Notes: generated by a model not told the origin, from the letters alone. A stretch of DNA of 64,000 nucleotides from Roseibium aggregatum (GCF_014692675.1 NZ_JABFCZ010000008.1:124001-188000), one strand, 5' to 3'; shown: positions 23,181 to 31,509, numbered from the stretch's first letter. Numbers and translations are program-made.

Positions 23181-25137
23181 TCTTTCGCCCTCCAAGCTGC
23201 TGCTTATAAGCCTTGAGATTGGCGTCATCGGGATTGGCAAGCAGACCCTTCTGAAGGCTTGTCTGTGCCCCCGCCATGTCGCCGATGGCGAGGCGGATAC
23301 GGATCTGCATGATCCACGCATTGACCATCTGCGGATCGAGCTTCGTCACTTCCTCGAACGCGGCGAGCGCGCCTTTTGCATCGCGCATGACCAGAGCGGT
23401 TCCGCCGATGACGAGGTGCGTTTCGGGAAAGTCCGCCTTGTTGCCAAGCGACTGATGCCATTCCCTGGAGGCTTTGGCCGCCGCGTCGCTCATGGCCTTG
23501 GGCATGTAGGCGATAGGCGCACCGATCAGCAGGCGCGCGGCCGCCATCCTGACCGACCGGACCGGATCGCTCAAGGACGGAATAATCGTCTGGATGCGTT
23601 CTGTCGGCGGCACGTTTTGCTGCAGGGCAAGAGCTGCGGCTCGGACCAGAGGATCCTTGTCGCCGATCAGGGGCACGGCTTTCTTGGCGATGTCAGGTTC
23701 CGGGCTCGCGCGTAGCAGGTCCAGGGCCGACGCCCGGACAATCCCCGGAAACGTATCCTGCCCGGCAATGGCCATTAGCTCGTTGCCCATGGACCCGGGG
23801 TCCTGTCTGGCCGCCGCAAAGACTTCGCCAAAGTGAGGTCCACGATGCGTGCTGTCCGGAAACCGCTTTTCCAGTTCTGCCGCTGCCCAGGACGCTGATA
23901 TGTCCGTGTGACAGTCGTTGCAGGCATTCGGCGTGCCGATCTTGACCGTCAGATCAGGGCGCGGAACGCGGAAGGAATGATCCCGGCGGCCGTCGATCCC
24001 CATGTAGATCCGTTCGATCATGTGACAGGACTTGCACTGGGCCCCGGGCGTGCCCGGTTCATGGAACGTGTGAGACGGGTCGTCGTAGAGTTTCGCTTTC
24101 AGGACCGGAAAGGCCGGATTGGCCGCCGGTGAATGGCACTGGGTGCAGATCGCGTTGCCTTCGGCTTTCAGCTCGCCGCTGTGGGGCTCGTGGCAATTGG
24201 TGCAGCGTACGCCGTTGGCGTACATCTTTGACTGCAGGAACGATCCGTAGACATAGACCTCGTCCTGGATCTGTCCGTCCGCATGATAGAGCCCCGGCCG
24301 CAACAGGGACAGGCGGTAAGCGTCATGATAGGGCGTTCCGGGCAGCGGGTTGCCGTCCTGAAAGGCTTCCCGCCGCGAGTGACAACCGGCGCATTGCTGG
24401 ATTTCCGCTTCAGGCCGGCGTTTGGAATAGCCGATCAGGAGGCCGGCGTTGCCCGTACCGGGGAAGGGGCTCTTTGCGTAGGTCTCGGGAGATTGAGCCC
24501 ATGCGGCGTGAGCTTCTCCCGGACCGTGGCAGGCCTCGCAGCCGACGCCGATTTCCGCCTCGGTGCTGTGATAGCTGCGCGTATCCGTCTGATAGTTTTT
24601 CTTGAAATCCGTTGAATGACATTCCGCGCAGCGGCCGTTCCAGTTCTTGTAAGGGCCCGTCCAGTGCAGGCCGTCGCTGGGCGGCGGGGGATCATCGGCA
24701 TAAAGATGATACCAGACCTCCTTCTCCTGATCCCAAACCACGTCGAAGGACTGCAGTTTTCCCGGAGCGGTCTCGACAAGATACTGCTGCAGCGGCCGGA
24801 TTCCGTCTACGCCGACGACCTTGAACGTTTTCGGCGGACCCGCAACATCGGTGGTTTCGATGAAATAGTCGCCGTCCTTGCGGAAAAACCGGGTGGTCTG
24901 CCCCTTGAACTTGAATTCGGCGTTGTCAAAATCTCCGTCAACATGTTCGGGCGTCGGTGTCATCCAGGCGTGGGCATGATCGGAAACCTTCCAGTTCCTG
25001 GCTTCCGCCTCGTGGCAGCCGGCGCAGACCTCCGACCCTACGTATTTCGGAACCGGCCGCTGGCCGTCTTCTGCGGCAAACGCCGTACCGGTCGCGGTGA
25101 TAAAAACGACTGCGATCAGGGATCGAAAAACACGCAT
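22591..25137 (-). CDS. Octaheme c-type cytochrome with HEAT/TPR-like tail; 3' end reads through next gene
   Basis: The open frame encodes 848 residues. Residues 1-22 are a signal peptide. Eight CXXCH heme sites (CAGCH, CAECH, CEACH, CAGCH, CTNCH, CTQCH, CKSCH, CNDCH) lie between residues 38 and about 410. HEAT-like helices (about 450-545) and a TPR-like region (about 580-650) follow. From about residue 648 the sequence is arginine-rich nonsense: it is the next gene read in another frame. The family part therefore ends near 23195. A one-base change in the last codons would place the stop at 23177-23179 in an ATGA overlap with the next start. So the gene has either lost its stop or carries a frameshift. 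It is a periplasmic electron carrier or reductase of unknown substrate, downstream of the HAD gene. Confidence 0.82.
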   Translation of the reverse strand: MRVFRSLIAVVFITATGTAFAAEDGQRPVPKYVGSEVCAGCHEAEARNWKVSDHAHAWMTPTPEHVDGDFDNAEFKFKGQTTRFFRKDGDYFIETTDVAGPPKTFKVVGVDGIRPLQQYLVETAPGKLQSFDVVWDQEKEVWYHLYADDPPPPSDGLHWTGPYKNWNGRCAECHSTDFKKNYQTDTRSYHSTEAEIGVGCEACHGPGEAHAAWAQSPETYAKSPFPGTGNAGLLIGYSKRRPEAEIQQCAGCHSRREAFQDGNPLPGTPYHDAYRLSLLRPGLYHADGQIQDEVYVYGSFLQSKMYANGVRCTNCHEPHSGELKAEGNAICTQCHSPAANPAFPVLKAKLYDDPSHTFHEPGTPGAQCKSCHMIERIYMGIDGRRDHSFRVPRPDLTVKIGTPNACNDCHTDISASWAAAELEKRFPDSTHRGPHFGEVFAAARQDPGSMGNELMAIAGQDTFPGIVRASALDLLRASPEPDIAKKAVPLIGDKDPLVRAAALALQQNVPPTERIQTIIPSLSDPVRSVRMAAARLLIGAPIAYMPKAMSDAAAKASREWHQSLGNKADFPETHLVIGGTALVMRDAKGALAAFEEVTKLDPQMVNAWIMQIRIRLAIGDMAGAQTSLQKGLLANPDDANLKAYKQQLGGRKNDLFQEAYTGSRHRRSAPLDHPGNRRRCRSGEKAVESGRLADQRAVPVELRPWLRVERRRQGHAQYPAGHSDLAQCRLEPDLTHDRAGRLAKRHCREFRHPVRLERCDAKPVLLAQAANGKRHHLGPGPGAAVPDRYRKPSEHPKVGGGSHRRRVAPIRPLDLWRAGQSHLVLCRSGRGEGCEFHLPAAVPLLHDP

Positions 25138-25182
25138 TCGACGGTTCCGGTAAAATGGGACGGTCAGGATCCGGGGCCTGTC

Positions 25183-26181
25183 CTACTCGGGAAAGATCTG
25201 CTTCCAGTCGTTTTTCATGCTGATCAGGTGCCAGCCTTCTTTCGGGGCGTCGTCCATCGCCTTGTCCAGCGTGCCCACATGGGTTTTCCGGTCATAGGCA
25301 TATTCGCGGTCAGCGTCGTCGTGATGAACGATCATTCCGAGCCGCTTCCCCGGACCGGCCGTCGTCCATTGCAGCATCTGGTAGTCGCCGTCGGAGTTGC
25401 CGAAGGCGGCGGTGGGACGCTTGCCGATATGGGTCAGGATGCCGACCGGCTTGCCCTCCTTGTCGTCGATGAAGGCAATCTTGGGAGAGCGCATCAGGCT
25501 GGGAACGCCGTCGACGACCTTGTATTCGACCACGATCGAGGAGCCGACGACCTGTTCCGGAGGGATGCCGTAGATCTTCTCCGTCCAGGGCCGCATGAAT
25601 TCGATCCCGCCGCCGGAAACAATGAAGGTCCTGAAACCGTTGGCCCGCAGGTAGTCCATCAGCTCGAGCATCGGCTGATAGACGAGGCCGGTATAGAGCT
25701 TGTCGAATTTCGGATGTTTCGCCGTGGCGATCCATTCCGAGACGGTCTTTTCGAACTCCGCCGTGCTCATTCCGGCGTGCGTAGCTCCGACGATTTCCAT
25801 CAGGCCCTTCATGCCTGACTTGCCGAGGGCTTCCATGTCGCCTTCAAGCACCGCCTGGAACGGCTGGGTCGTCTTCCATTCCGGATGTTGCGGGGCGAGC
25901 GCCATGACCCGGTCGAAGGCGAAGGCGAGCTGGGTGTAAATGGGATGTTCGACCCAGAGCGTGCCGTCGTTGTCGAAGGTTGCGATCCGGTCGCCCGGAG
26001 CCACAAAGTCTGCGCCCCCCTGCGTCGTGACAGCATCCACGAATGCGATGATCGCCTGTTTGTTGGCACCGTCATTCCAGGAAGGAAGCGGATCGGATTG
26101 CGCCGCAGCGGAGAAACTGACGGTGATACCTGCCGCCAGGGCCAGGACCGGCACCAGAAATTTGCGGATATGCGTATTCAT
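25183..26181 (-). CDS. Exported HAD-superfamily phosphatase
   Basis: A 332-residue HAD hydrolase with a signal peptide (residues 1-27, ending SAAAQ), so it acts in the periplasm. Motif I is FDNDGTLW with Asp70 and Asp72; motif II is IVSGGG; motif IV is FGNSDGD. This is the phosphoserine-phosphatase-like arrangement. GGGAGGA lies upstream of the ATG. It is the first gene of the operon with the octaheme cytochrome 45 nt downstream. The conserved pairing of an exported phosphatase with a multiheme cytochrome and outer-membrane barrel suggests handling of an exogenous compound, but no substrate can be named. Confidence 0.85.
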   Translation of the reverse strand: MNTHIRKFLVPVLALAAGITVSFSAAAQSDPLPSWNDGANKQAIIAFVDAVTTQGGADFVAPGDRIATFDNDGTLWVEHPIYTQLAFAFDRVMALAPQHPEWKTTQPFQAVLEGDMEALGKSGMKGLMEIVGATHAGMSTAEFEKTVSEWIATAKHPKFDKLYTGLVYQPMLELMDYLRANGFRTFIVSGGGIEFMRPWTEKIYGIPPEQVVGSSIVVEYKVVDGVPSLMRSPKIAFIDDKEGKPVGILTHIGKRPTAAFGNSDGDYQMLQWTTAGPGKRLGMIVHHDDADREYAYDRKTHVGTLDKAMDDAPKEGWHLISMKNDWKQIFPE

Positions 26182-26259
26182 GATGCGTCCTCCCTGAGCG
26201 GATTGCAGGTTTGCCGCGGGCGCCCGAAACCCGGATCCTTAGTCATCAAATGGGTTGCG

Positions 26260-26277
26260 TCTCAAATTATAGATGAA
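26260..26277 (-). promoter_or_regulatory. 18-nt motif shared with 22267-22284 (copy B), with a TATAAT -10
   Basis: TCTCAAATTATAGATGAA on the plus strand reads TATAAT at its centre on the minus strand, a perfect -10 for the HAD/cytochrome operon starting at 26181, 79 nt away. No good -35 is seen 17 nt upstream (CTGCAT). Upstream lies TTTCAACCA, which also precedes copy A, so the element may need an activator. Confidence 0.4.
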
Positions 26278-26449
26278 CTCTGGTTGAAATGCAGTGCCCC
26301 CTGAAACACGTGTCGGGCGCAGGCCAACCGGGTGAACCCGATCAGGATACCGGGATGACTGGCCCGGAACCGATTTCCCCTAGGGATAAACGCGGGCCTC
26401 CATAAGAACAGGTACGCACGGGTACGAACGTGTATCAAGGCGACCGGTT

Positions 26450-27241
26450 TCAATCCGCATACCCGGGCGACCGGCTGTCGAGCATCCGCTTGATGCTTTC
26501 CAGGTGAAGCGCGGCACTGGCCGCGTCCCCTTCGCGGATCTGGCGGGCTGTCATCCTGGCCACGTCTTCCGGTACCGGCTGCAGGGGACGGCCGGTGCTC
26601 ATCGCCCTGAGCTGCACGTCTGCCGCGCGCTCCAGATAATAGAGATCGTCCCAGGCTTCGGCGATGGTCGGTGCGCAGACCATGACGCCATGGTTCTTCA
26701 TGAACAGGATGTCGTTGTCGCCGAGAACCGAGGCGATCCTGTCTCCCTCCCGGTTATCGAGCGCAAGGCCGTTGTAGTTTTCGTCGACGACGGTGCGCCC
26801 GTAGAACTTTAGCGCCGACTGGCCCGCCCAAACCAGCGGGTCGCCTTCCACCATGCTGAGCGCGGTCGCGTTCGGCATATGGGTGTGAAAGGCAGCCCCG
26901 ATGCGCGGTTCCATCTTGTGCAGGCGCGCGTGGATATAGAAGGCGGTGGCCTCCGGCTCGCCGTCGCCGCTGACAACATGACCGTCGAAATCGCAGATCA
27001 GCAGACTGGACGCGGTCGCCTCGTGAAAGGACCAGCCGAGCCGGTTGACAAGGAACAGGTCCGGATGACCGGGCACGACCGCGGAGAAATGGTTGCAGAT
27101 GCCTTCTTCCAGTCCGAGGTGGGCCGCCATGCGCAGGCAGGCTGCAAGGTCGACGCGCGCCTGGCGGATCTCGTCCGTGTCCAGATCGATGTTTCTGACG
27201 AGAGCCGGAGCGGTACCGCCGGACGACAATTGATGAGCCAT
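26450..27241 (-). CDS. Class II aldolase/adducin family protein
   Basis: A 263-residue class II aldolase. The zinc-binding HTH is in AAFHTHMPNATALS (near residue 133) and the third His in FMKNHGVMV (near 196). RLGWSFHEATASSLL and the ICNHFSAVVPG block complete the fold. Members include fuculose-1-phosphate aldolase and several decarboxylases or dehydratases of unassigned substrate; the longer, adducin-like spacing here does not match a characterised sugar aldolase well. The start at 27241 (MAHQLSSGG) follows GAGAGGA; the upstream extension lacks a ribosome site. It stands alone, 268 nt from the HAD gene. Confidence 0.87.
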   Translation of the reverse strand: MAHQLSSGGTAPALVRNIDLDTDEIRQARVDLAACLRMAAHLGLEEGICNHFSAVVPGHPDLFLVNRLGWSFHEATASSLLICDFDGHVVSGDGEPEATAFYIHARLHKMEPRIGAAFHTHMPNATALSMVEGDPLVWAGQSALKFYGRTVVDENYNGLALDNREGDRIASVLGDNDILFMKNHGVMVCAPTIAEAWDDLYYLERAADVQLRAMSTGRPLQPVPEDVARMTARQIREGDAASAALHLESIKRMLDSRSPGYAD

Positions 27242-27858
27242 CGAAAAATCCTCTCTTCTCGGACCCGGTGACATCCCTCCGGTGGACGCAAGAATGTCCC
27301 GCCTCCTGAAAGAAGAAGGTACGATTGCATTAGGTGAAATGTCAGGCAAGGGCTAGTGATCGGTTCCAACGAAATTCGCCGCTGAATGCCGTGCGCACGA
27401 CCAGGACGTTATGGCCCTCGCCCCGTAATCTGCGATGTCGGGATTTCAAACGATCAGCACATTTGAATGAAAGTTGGCTGAGCTTCCTGGAAGCTTTTAG
27501 AACTTTCTGGCTTGCTCTTCCGGTGGAGTTGCGGACGCTTATGGAGGAGGTCAGGACAATAGAGGATGCTACAGCGCAATCCTAACCAAAGGACGCATTT
27601 GGGATGCCAACTACCACTCGTTCCACAGCCATGTTCTTGGTGACAGCTGTGCGGGTAAATCAAGATATCGGTCGTTTCCCCCATTATGGTTAGTCTTGGT
27701 TTCAGCGAGATGAATTCGGCCAGTCGTCGGCTCCCAAAGCCGGTCTGCAGGTTGATGAAGTAGGGGAAATTTACGAAAAATTTTTTTGAACTGACGCGTT
27801 TTAATCTCGGGATCCAAACTGCTCATGGCGGGACATAAGTCGCGGTCAGTCGGTAGCG

Positions 27859-28044
27859 CTATCTAGGCGTTTTCCACAGCCGAATTTTTCCGTCGAGAAA
27901 CATTACGCCCGCCGTTCCGTCGGTCTTAATCGCGTAATAAGCCGGGTACATATTATCCCGTATCAATCGCTGGGATTGCTTCGTCTGGAGCGACGTGAAA
28001 AGATGCATTTCAGGTTGCACTTTCCAGAAGTTGCCCCTCAACAT
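27859..28044 (-). CDS. Possible small protein, 61 aa
   Basis: An ATG at 28044 is preceded by GGAGGG four bases upstream, and the 61-residue product has ordinary composition (it ends DGTAGVMFLDGKIRLWKTPR). I recognise no family. It could be a real small gene or a remnant of a larger one in the scar region. Confidence 0.25.
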   Translation of the reverse strand: MLRGNFWKVQPEMHLFTSLQTKQSQRLIRDNMYPAYYAIKTDGTAGVMFLDGKIRLWKTPR

Positions 28045-28100
28045 TTGCCCTCCAACCGGATGTCATAAAACGCACTCCAACTTTTACGGGCAAAAATTCC

Positions 28101-28120
28101 ATTTACAATCATTGGTAAAT
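28101..28120. promoter_or_regulatory. 20-nt dyad upstream of the HlyC-like gene
   Basis: ATTTAC (28101-28106) and GTAAAT (28115-28120) form a perfect 6-bp inverted repeat with 8-nt spacing, flanked by A-rich and T-rich bases that extend the symmetry. It lies 213 nt before the ATG at 28333. A protein-binding site is possible; nothing confirms it. Confidence 0.25.
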
Positions 28121-28332
28121 TTTGCAGCCTTCTGCCCGGTGAGTTTATGCCGGAGGGAAGCTGTTCCTTAACAGGGATTCATGCTTCGCGGATATCTCCG
28201 GCACAAAGCACGTCGCGAAAAAGTGGCTACCGGTTTTTCGCAATAAGACGTGCGTCCACAGATAGATAAAGCGTGTCGTGTGAATTCGAATGAACGCGAC
28301 AAGCTTTGGCAGTTGGTGACGGGCAGGGTTTG

Positions 28333-28920
28333 ATGACGGAACAGGTGGAAGCAGCTTCTTCGGCGACATCGGCTGAAGCGGCGACGGGCTCCAGCGGCAT
28401 GGTGCGGCCGCGGGAAGCAATGGAGCCATCCGGCGAGGGTAAGAGTTCGCCGGGATCTTCGGGAAAGACGGGGAACAACGTCCAGATCGCCCAGGCCGTG
28501 AAAAACCTCAACGCGGGTTTCGGAGAGGTGGTCGGGCTCCTGATGCGCGATCCCAAATGCCGGCATCTATCGCTCGCGGACCTGGAATGGCTGGTACTGC
28601 CGGCCCTGGCGGCGAACCAGATGATGAGTGCGCGCGGCAAGGTGAAGGATAAGGCCGGAAACGAGGCCGGCCTGACCGTCCCGCTCGCCCTCGTGTTGTG
28701 GGCGAAGGTGTCGGAAGAGGTTGACCAGAAGCTTGAGGCTCAGAAAAAGGCCGGCGCGCCGCTGCGGCTCGCGCCGGGTGATTGGACCAGCGGCGATATT
28801 CCGTGGCTGGTGCTGAGCCTCGGTCCAAAGGAGCTTCAGGCAAAGCTGCAAGAAAAGCTGGACGAGGAGACCGGGGCGGGAATCAAGGTGTTTGCGGCGT
28901 CTAAAGAAAGTGAAGCTTGA
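28333..28920 (+). CDS. RTX toxin-activating lysine acyltransferase-like protein (HlyC family)
   Basis: A 195-residue protein. Residues 1-50 are Ser/Ala/Gly-rich and disordered. The core matches HlyC: NFGEVVGLL-like start (NAGFGEVVGLLMRDPKCRH), the conserved His of HlyC His23 in CRHLSLADLEW, VLPALAANQ, an ALVLWAKVSEEVD block and the DWTSGDIPW motif that in HlyC carries Asp92. HlyC-type enzymes transfer a fatty acyl group from acyl-ACP to internal lysines of an RTX toxin before export. No RTX repeats, type I exporter or other toxin gene lies in the window, so the target is unknown. The start at 28333 is the first ATG; the ribosome site is weak. It sits in the accessory scar. Confidence 0.8.
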   Translation: MTEQVEAASSATSAEAATGSSGMVRPREAMEPSGEGKSSPGSSGKTGNNVQIAQAVKNLNAGFGEVVGLLMRDPKCRHLSLADLEWLVLPALAANQMMSARGKVKDKAGNEAGLTVPLALVLWAKVSEEVDQKLEAQKKAGAPLRLAPGDWTSGDIPWLVLSLGPKELQAKLQEKLDEETGAGIKVFAASKESEA

Positions 28921-29106
28921 GGCTGGGGATACGGACTGCTCTAACAGCAGAACGAATGACTCCAGATTGAAAGGCATTGAAATGACGGCTGCTATCTTTT
29001 CCACAGTCCAGCGGAAAATTCTACAGATGGAAAATGCCGCGATACGCGCTGGCGGGGATTGGCCCCTTCGTGACCATAGACGGTTCCCAACCTTTGGGAG
29101 GGCTGA

Positions 29107-29763
29107 ATGATGGCAAAGGGAGAAGGCAAGGTTTGGGTCTGCGATAGCTATCTAAATTCTACTATCGTAAAGCGATTTACGCTTCTACCCGAGCAGAGTT
29201 CGCCGGACTACAAAGTCGAAATGTACCGCTGGGGAGAAATTCAGGAAAAATATCGCCAAGGCCTGAAGCTCGCAAACGATGAATTGCCACGGGAAGCCTA
29301 CGGCAAATATCAGGATACGCGTTTTAAAAAACTTCCGGAATTTTTCAATATCGAGGGAGCTCTCATCGTTTCGGGGAAGTTTGCCGAAGTGCTCCGCGGG
29401 TTCGAAATTGGTGATACCGACCTGTCGCCAGTTGACCTTTATCAAGGCAACCGCTTCGAGAAAATCGAGGGCCCATGGTTATTCCTCAACATAGGCTGCC
29501 ACAAGCATGCCTTTCTGCCTGAGAAGTCTATGGGTGGGTATCGATTTCCCGACCATTGGCCGAGCGGGAAAGCCAGGGTTGGTTTACCGAAAGATAATGA
29601 AATCGCGGTCGCGCATTCTGCGCTTGAAGGATGCGACCTCTGGTACGACCCCGGTTTGTATGGAGCATTTTTCATCAGCGGTCCTCTGGAGGCAGCGCTG
29701 AAAGAGGCAAAGGTAACACGCACTCTGCGGCGGCATCGCTGCGCGGTGGTCGATGACGACTAA
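29107..29763 (+). CDS. Imm11-family (DUF1629) immunity-like protein
   Basis: A 218-residue protein. The central LPEFFNIEGALIVSGKFAEV block and the C-terminal LWYDPGLYGAFFISGPLEAALKEA-type block match the Imm11/DUF1629 pattern of contact-toxin immunity proteins and related orphans. GGGAGGG precedes two in-frame ATGs (29107 and 29110); either could start translation. There is no adjacent toxin, VgrG, PAAR or CdiA gene, so it is an orphan immunity gene, possibly protecting against toxins of competitors. Composition is lower in G+C than the core genes. Confidence 0.65.
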   Translation: MMAKGEGKVWVCDSYLNSTIVKRFTLLPEQSSPDYKVEMYRWGEIQEKYRQGLKLANDELPREAYGKYQDTRFKKLPEFFNIEGALIVSGKFAEVLRGFEIGDTDLSPVDLYQGNRFEKIEGPWLFLNIGCHKHAFLPEKSMGGYRFPDHWPSGKARVGLPKDNEIAVAHSALEGCDLWYDPGLYGAFFISGPLEAALKEAKVTRTLRRHRCAVVDDD

Positions 29764-29812
29764 CGGGGATGGGGGAATAGAGTCGTGAGCGATTATTTAA
29801 ACAGCAATTCAT

Positions 29813-30490
29813 TCAATCGTCTACCCTCATCCTAATAAACCAATTTTCAAAGTATTTTATTCCTGCTTTCCGCACTCCCTCTTCAGTTCGCGCTTTGTCA
29901 GGAGAGTAACCCAGCGACATTTGGCCAATGTGATCAGGGCGATTGGATGCTGTTATGCACGATAAATAAAATCGTGCATCTTGTTTGCTGGTTCCAACGT
30001 AAGCAGTTTCTGTATGGAGCGGTACTGTCTTTTTCGTATCAGTAGAATACTCTGTTCCATCGAAACTTCTATTGAAGCTCCACCAATCGCTAGCGCTCGC
30101 GGAATGTACAGTTTTACTCATCTGTTCAATCGAAGGGCTCGCTGAAGCTTCGACGTCGCCGCTGCCGAACGGGTTGTCGGTCGGTTTCTTTGGAAATGTG
30201 ATTTTAGGACCCGATTTCTCAACATCGCCCGGCCAAGAAAAACGGACAAGGATCTGTTCGTTTTTGGGTTCATATGGACCGCACCTTACAATCGCCCGAA
30301 CCGCAGACTTTGCGAACGCCAGTCCGGCATCGTCTGCCGGCTCGTATTTTTGAACATTGACCTCTTCGACATTGCCGCCGGCACCTAATTTGACCAACAT
30401 TTCCGTTAGACGTCTGGCATCAAATGTAACGGGTGGTGCGAAACATCGCATAGCTTGGTTCTTCAAGACGTCAGATTCACCTGCGATCGC
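29813..30490 (-). pseudogene. TolA C-terminal-domain-like protein, N-terminally truncated
   Basis: The minus-strand frame continues to 30679 but its first 65 codons are antisense to an AAA fragment and carry no pattern. From about 30478 the protein shows a TolA/TonB-type C-terminal domain: ESDVLKNQAMRCFAPPV, then AFAKSAVRAIVRCGPYEP and a strand ending VRFSWPG. A further 140 residues of unknown type follow to the stop. The domain normally needs an N-terminal membrane anchor and long linker, both missing, so this is a remnant. The break at about 30480-30500 coincides with the start of the AAA fragment on the other strand. Confidence 0.6.
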
Positions 30491-30499
30491 TGGAAAGCA

Positions 30500-30890
30500 G
30501 GCTGCTGTCGCCAACCTGGTAGCAAGCTCGCTGGCGCAGTGGCAGGCGGCCGGACATCTCGGCGACCTGCTCAAGGCCATGCGCCGCACGTTCGCGGAGG
30601 CCAGAAAGAAGGCGCCCTGCGTATTGTTCATCGACGAGTTCGACTCTGTCGGCGACCGCGCCACTGCGGGCGGAGACAACGCGCTCTACATCATTGAGAA
30701 GATCAATGGACTTCTGGAATGTCTGGACGGCGTCGAAGACCGTGAAGGTGTCGTTGTCGTCGGAGCGTGCAATCACCCTCATCGGATCGACCCGGCGTTG
30801 TTGCGTCCCGGGCGGCTGGAACGAACCGTGCTGATCCCGTTGCCGGACGAGGAAGCGCGCGAGCGGATCCGATTGTCTCAGGCTGAATGA
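30500..30890 (+). pseudogene. AAA+ ATPase fragment lacking Walker A
   Basis: About 130 codons match the middle of an AAA ATPase: a VASSLAQWQAAGHLGDLLKAM segment, the Walker B VLFIDEFDSVGDR, a second-region block, sensor 1 VVVVGACNHPHRID and the arginine-finger-like LLRPGRLERT. The upstream Walker A region is absent; sequence before 30500 belongs to the TolA-like remnant on the other strand. It stops at 30890 soon after the fold's Arg region. This is a truncated, presumably nonfunctional piece of a larger gene, brought in or cut by recombination. Confidence 0.7.
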
Positions 30891-31138
30891 CAGCTTCTGG
30901 TTAAGGTCTGATTGAGAAAGGGAGACCGGAAGGCGAGGGCGCCAGTACCAGATGTTTCCGCGGCGCAGGAGATTTTGAACGTCATGTCGACGAGCCATAG
31001 CCCATATTCCTTGTGCCGGACGGCGCCAATGGGCACCAGTTCCGGGGACCAGTTTTGGGCATCACTTGGTCGATATGACTGAGAGTACGGATTCCCCGAA
31101 CCGATTATCTCAATGATATCAATAACTTATGGAAGAGT

Positions 31139-31212
31139 TGGCTGGGGAACCTGGATTCGAACCAGGACTAACGGAGTCAGAGTCCGCGGGTCTACCGTTA
31201 ACCTATTCCCCA
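31139..31212 (-). tRNA. tRNA-Gln (anticodon CTG)
   Basis: Read on the minus strand, the 74-nt gene folds into a full cloverleaf. The acceptor TGGGGAA pairs with TTCCCCA; the anticodon stem GCGGA/TCCGT holds the loop CTCTGAC with anticodon CTG; the T arm CCTGG-TTCGAAT-CCAGG follows; the discriminator is G and CCA is encoded. It borders the accessory scar to its left, a common place for island insertion. Confidence 0.95.
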
Positions 31213-31509
31213 ACTGGAGCGCCAAAGAGACGGTATTCGTCGAGGCGCTCTATGGCGGTTTCGACCCGTGCGGGCCAAGGCGCCAACGTTGTGTAGGCAG
31301 CGTATATATCCAACTTGGGGCATGATGCAACAGGGCAGATGCATTTTTCAAGTGTCCGGTCTCACCGTCACGTTGGGCCGGGAGCCGGATGCCCCTTAAT
31401 TAAAATCTGACGCTTTTCGCCGCACAGACAACCTGTTACAGTTTCACCAACGAAAGATATGCATGAGGCGGGGCGCTTGCGCCCGGGCTTCGTGCCGAAA
31501 GGCTGAAAC

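Larger units (their letters stand above)
27242..28332 (+). other. 1.1-kb gene-poor, AT-richer stretch
   Basis: Divergent upstream region of the aldolase and of the HlyC-like gene. Only short frames occur, none with a family pattern; the best is a 61-codon frame at 27859-28044. Composition is visibly lower in G+C than the flanking core genes. It marks the left edge of the accessory segment that runs to the tRNA at 31139. Confidence 0.5.

Noticed and set aside
27334-27684. Two short overlapping frames (27334-27585 plus, 27454-27684 minus)
   Set aside because: No ribosome site, no family pattern, and they overlap each other on opposite strands.
27775-27800. A-run/T-run that looks like a terminator tail
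   Set aside because: There is no GC stem before the T-run and no gene ending just upstream.
28333-28920. RTX toxin operon around the HlyC-like gene
   Set aside because: No glycine-rich nonapeptide repeats and no type I secretion ATPase or adaptor are coded anywhere in the window.
27242-31212. Intact prophage or integrative element
   Set aside because: No integrase, transposase, terminase or capsid gene, and no second copy of the tRNA 3' end was seen by eye.
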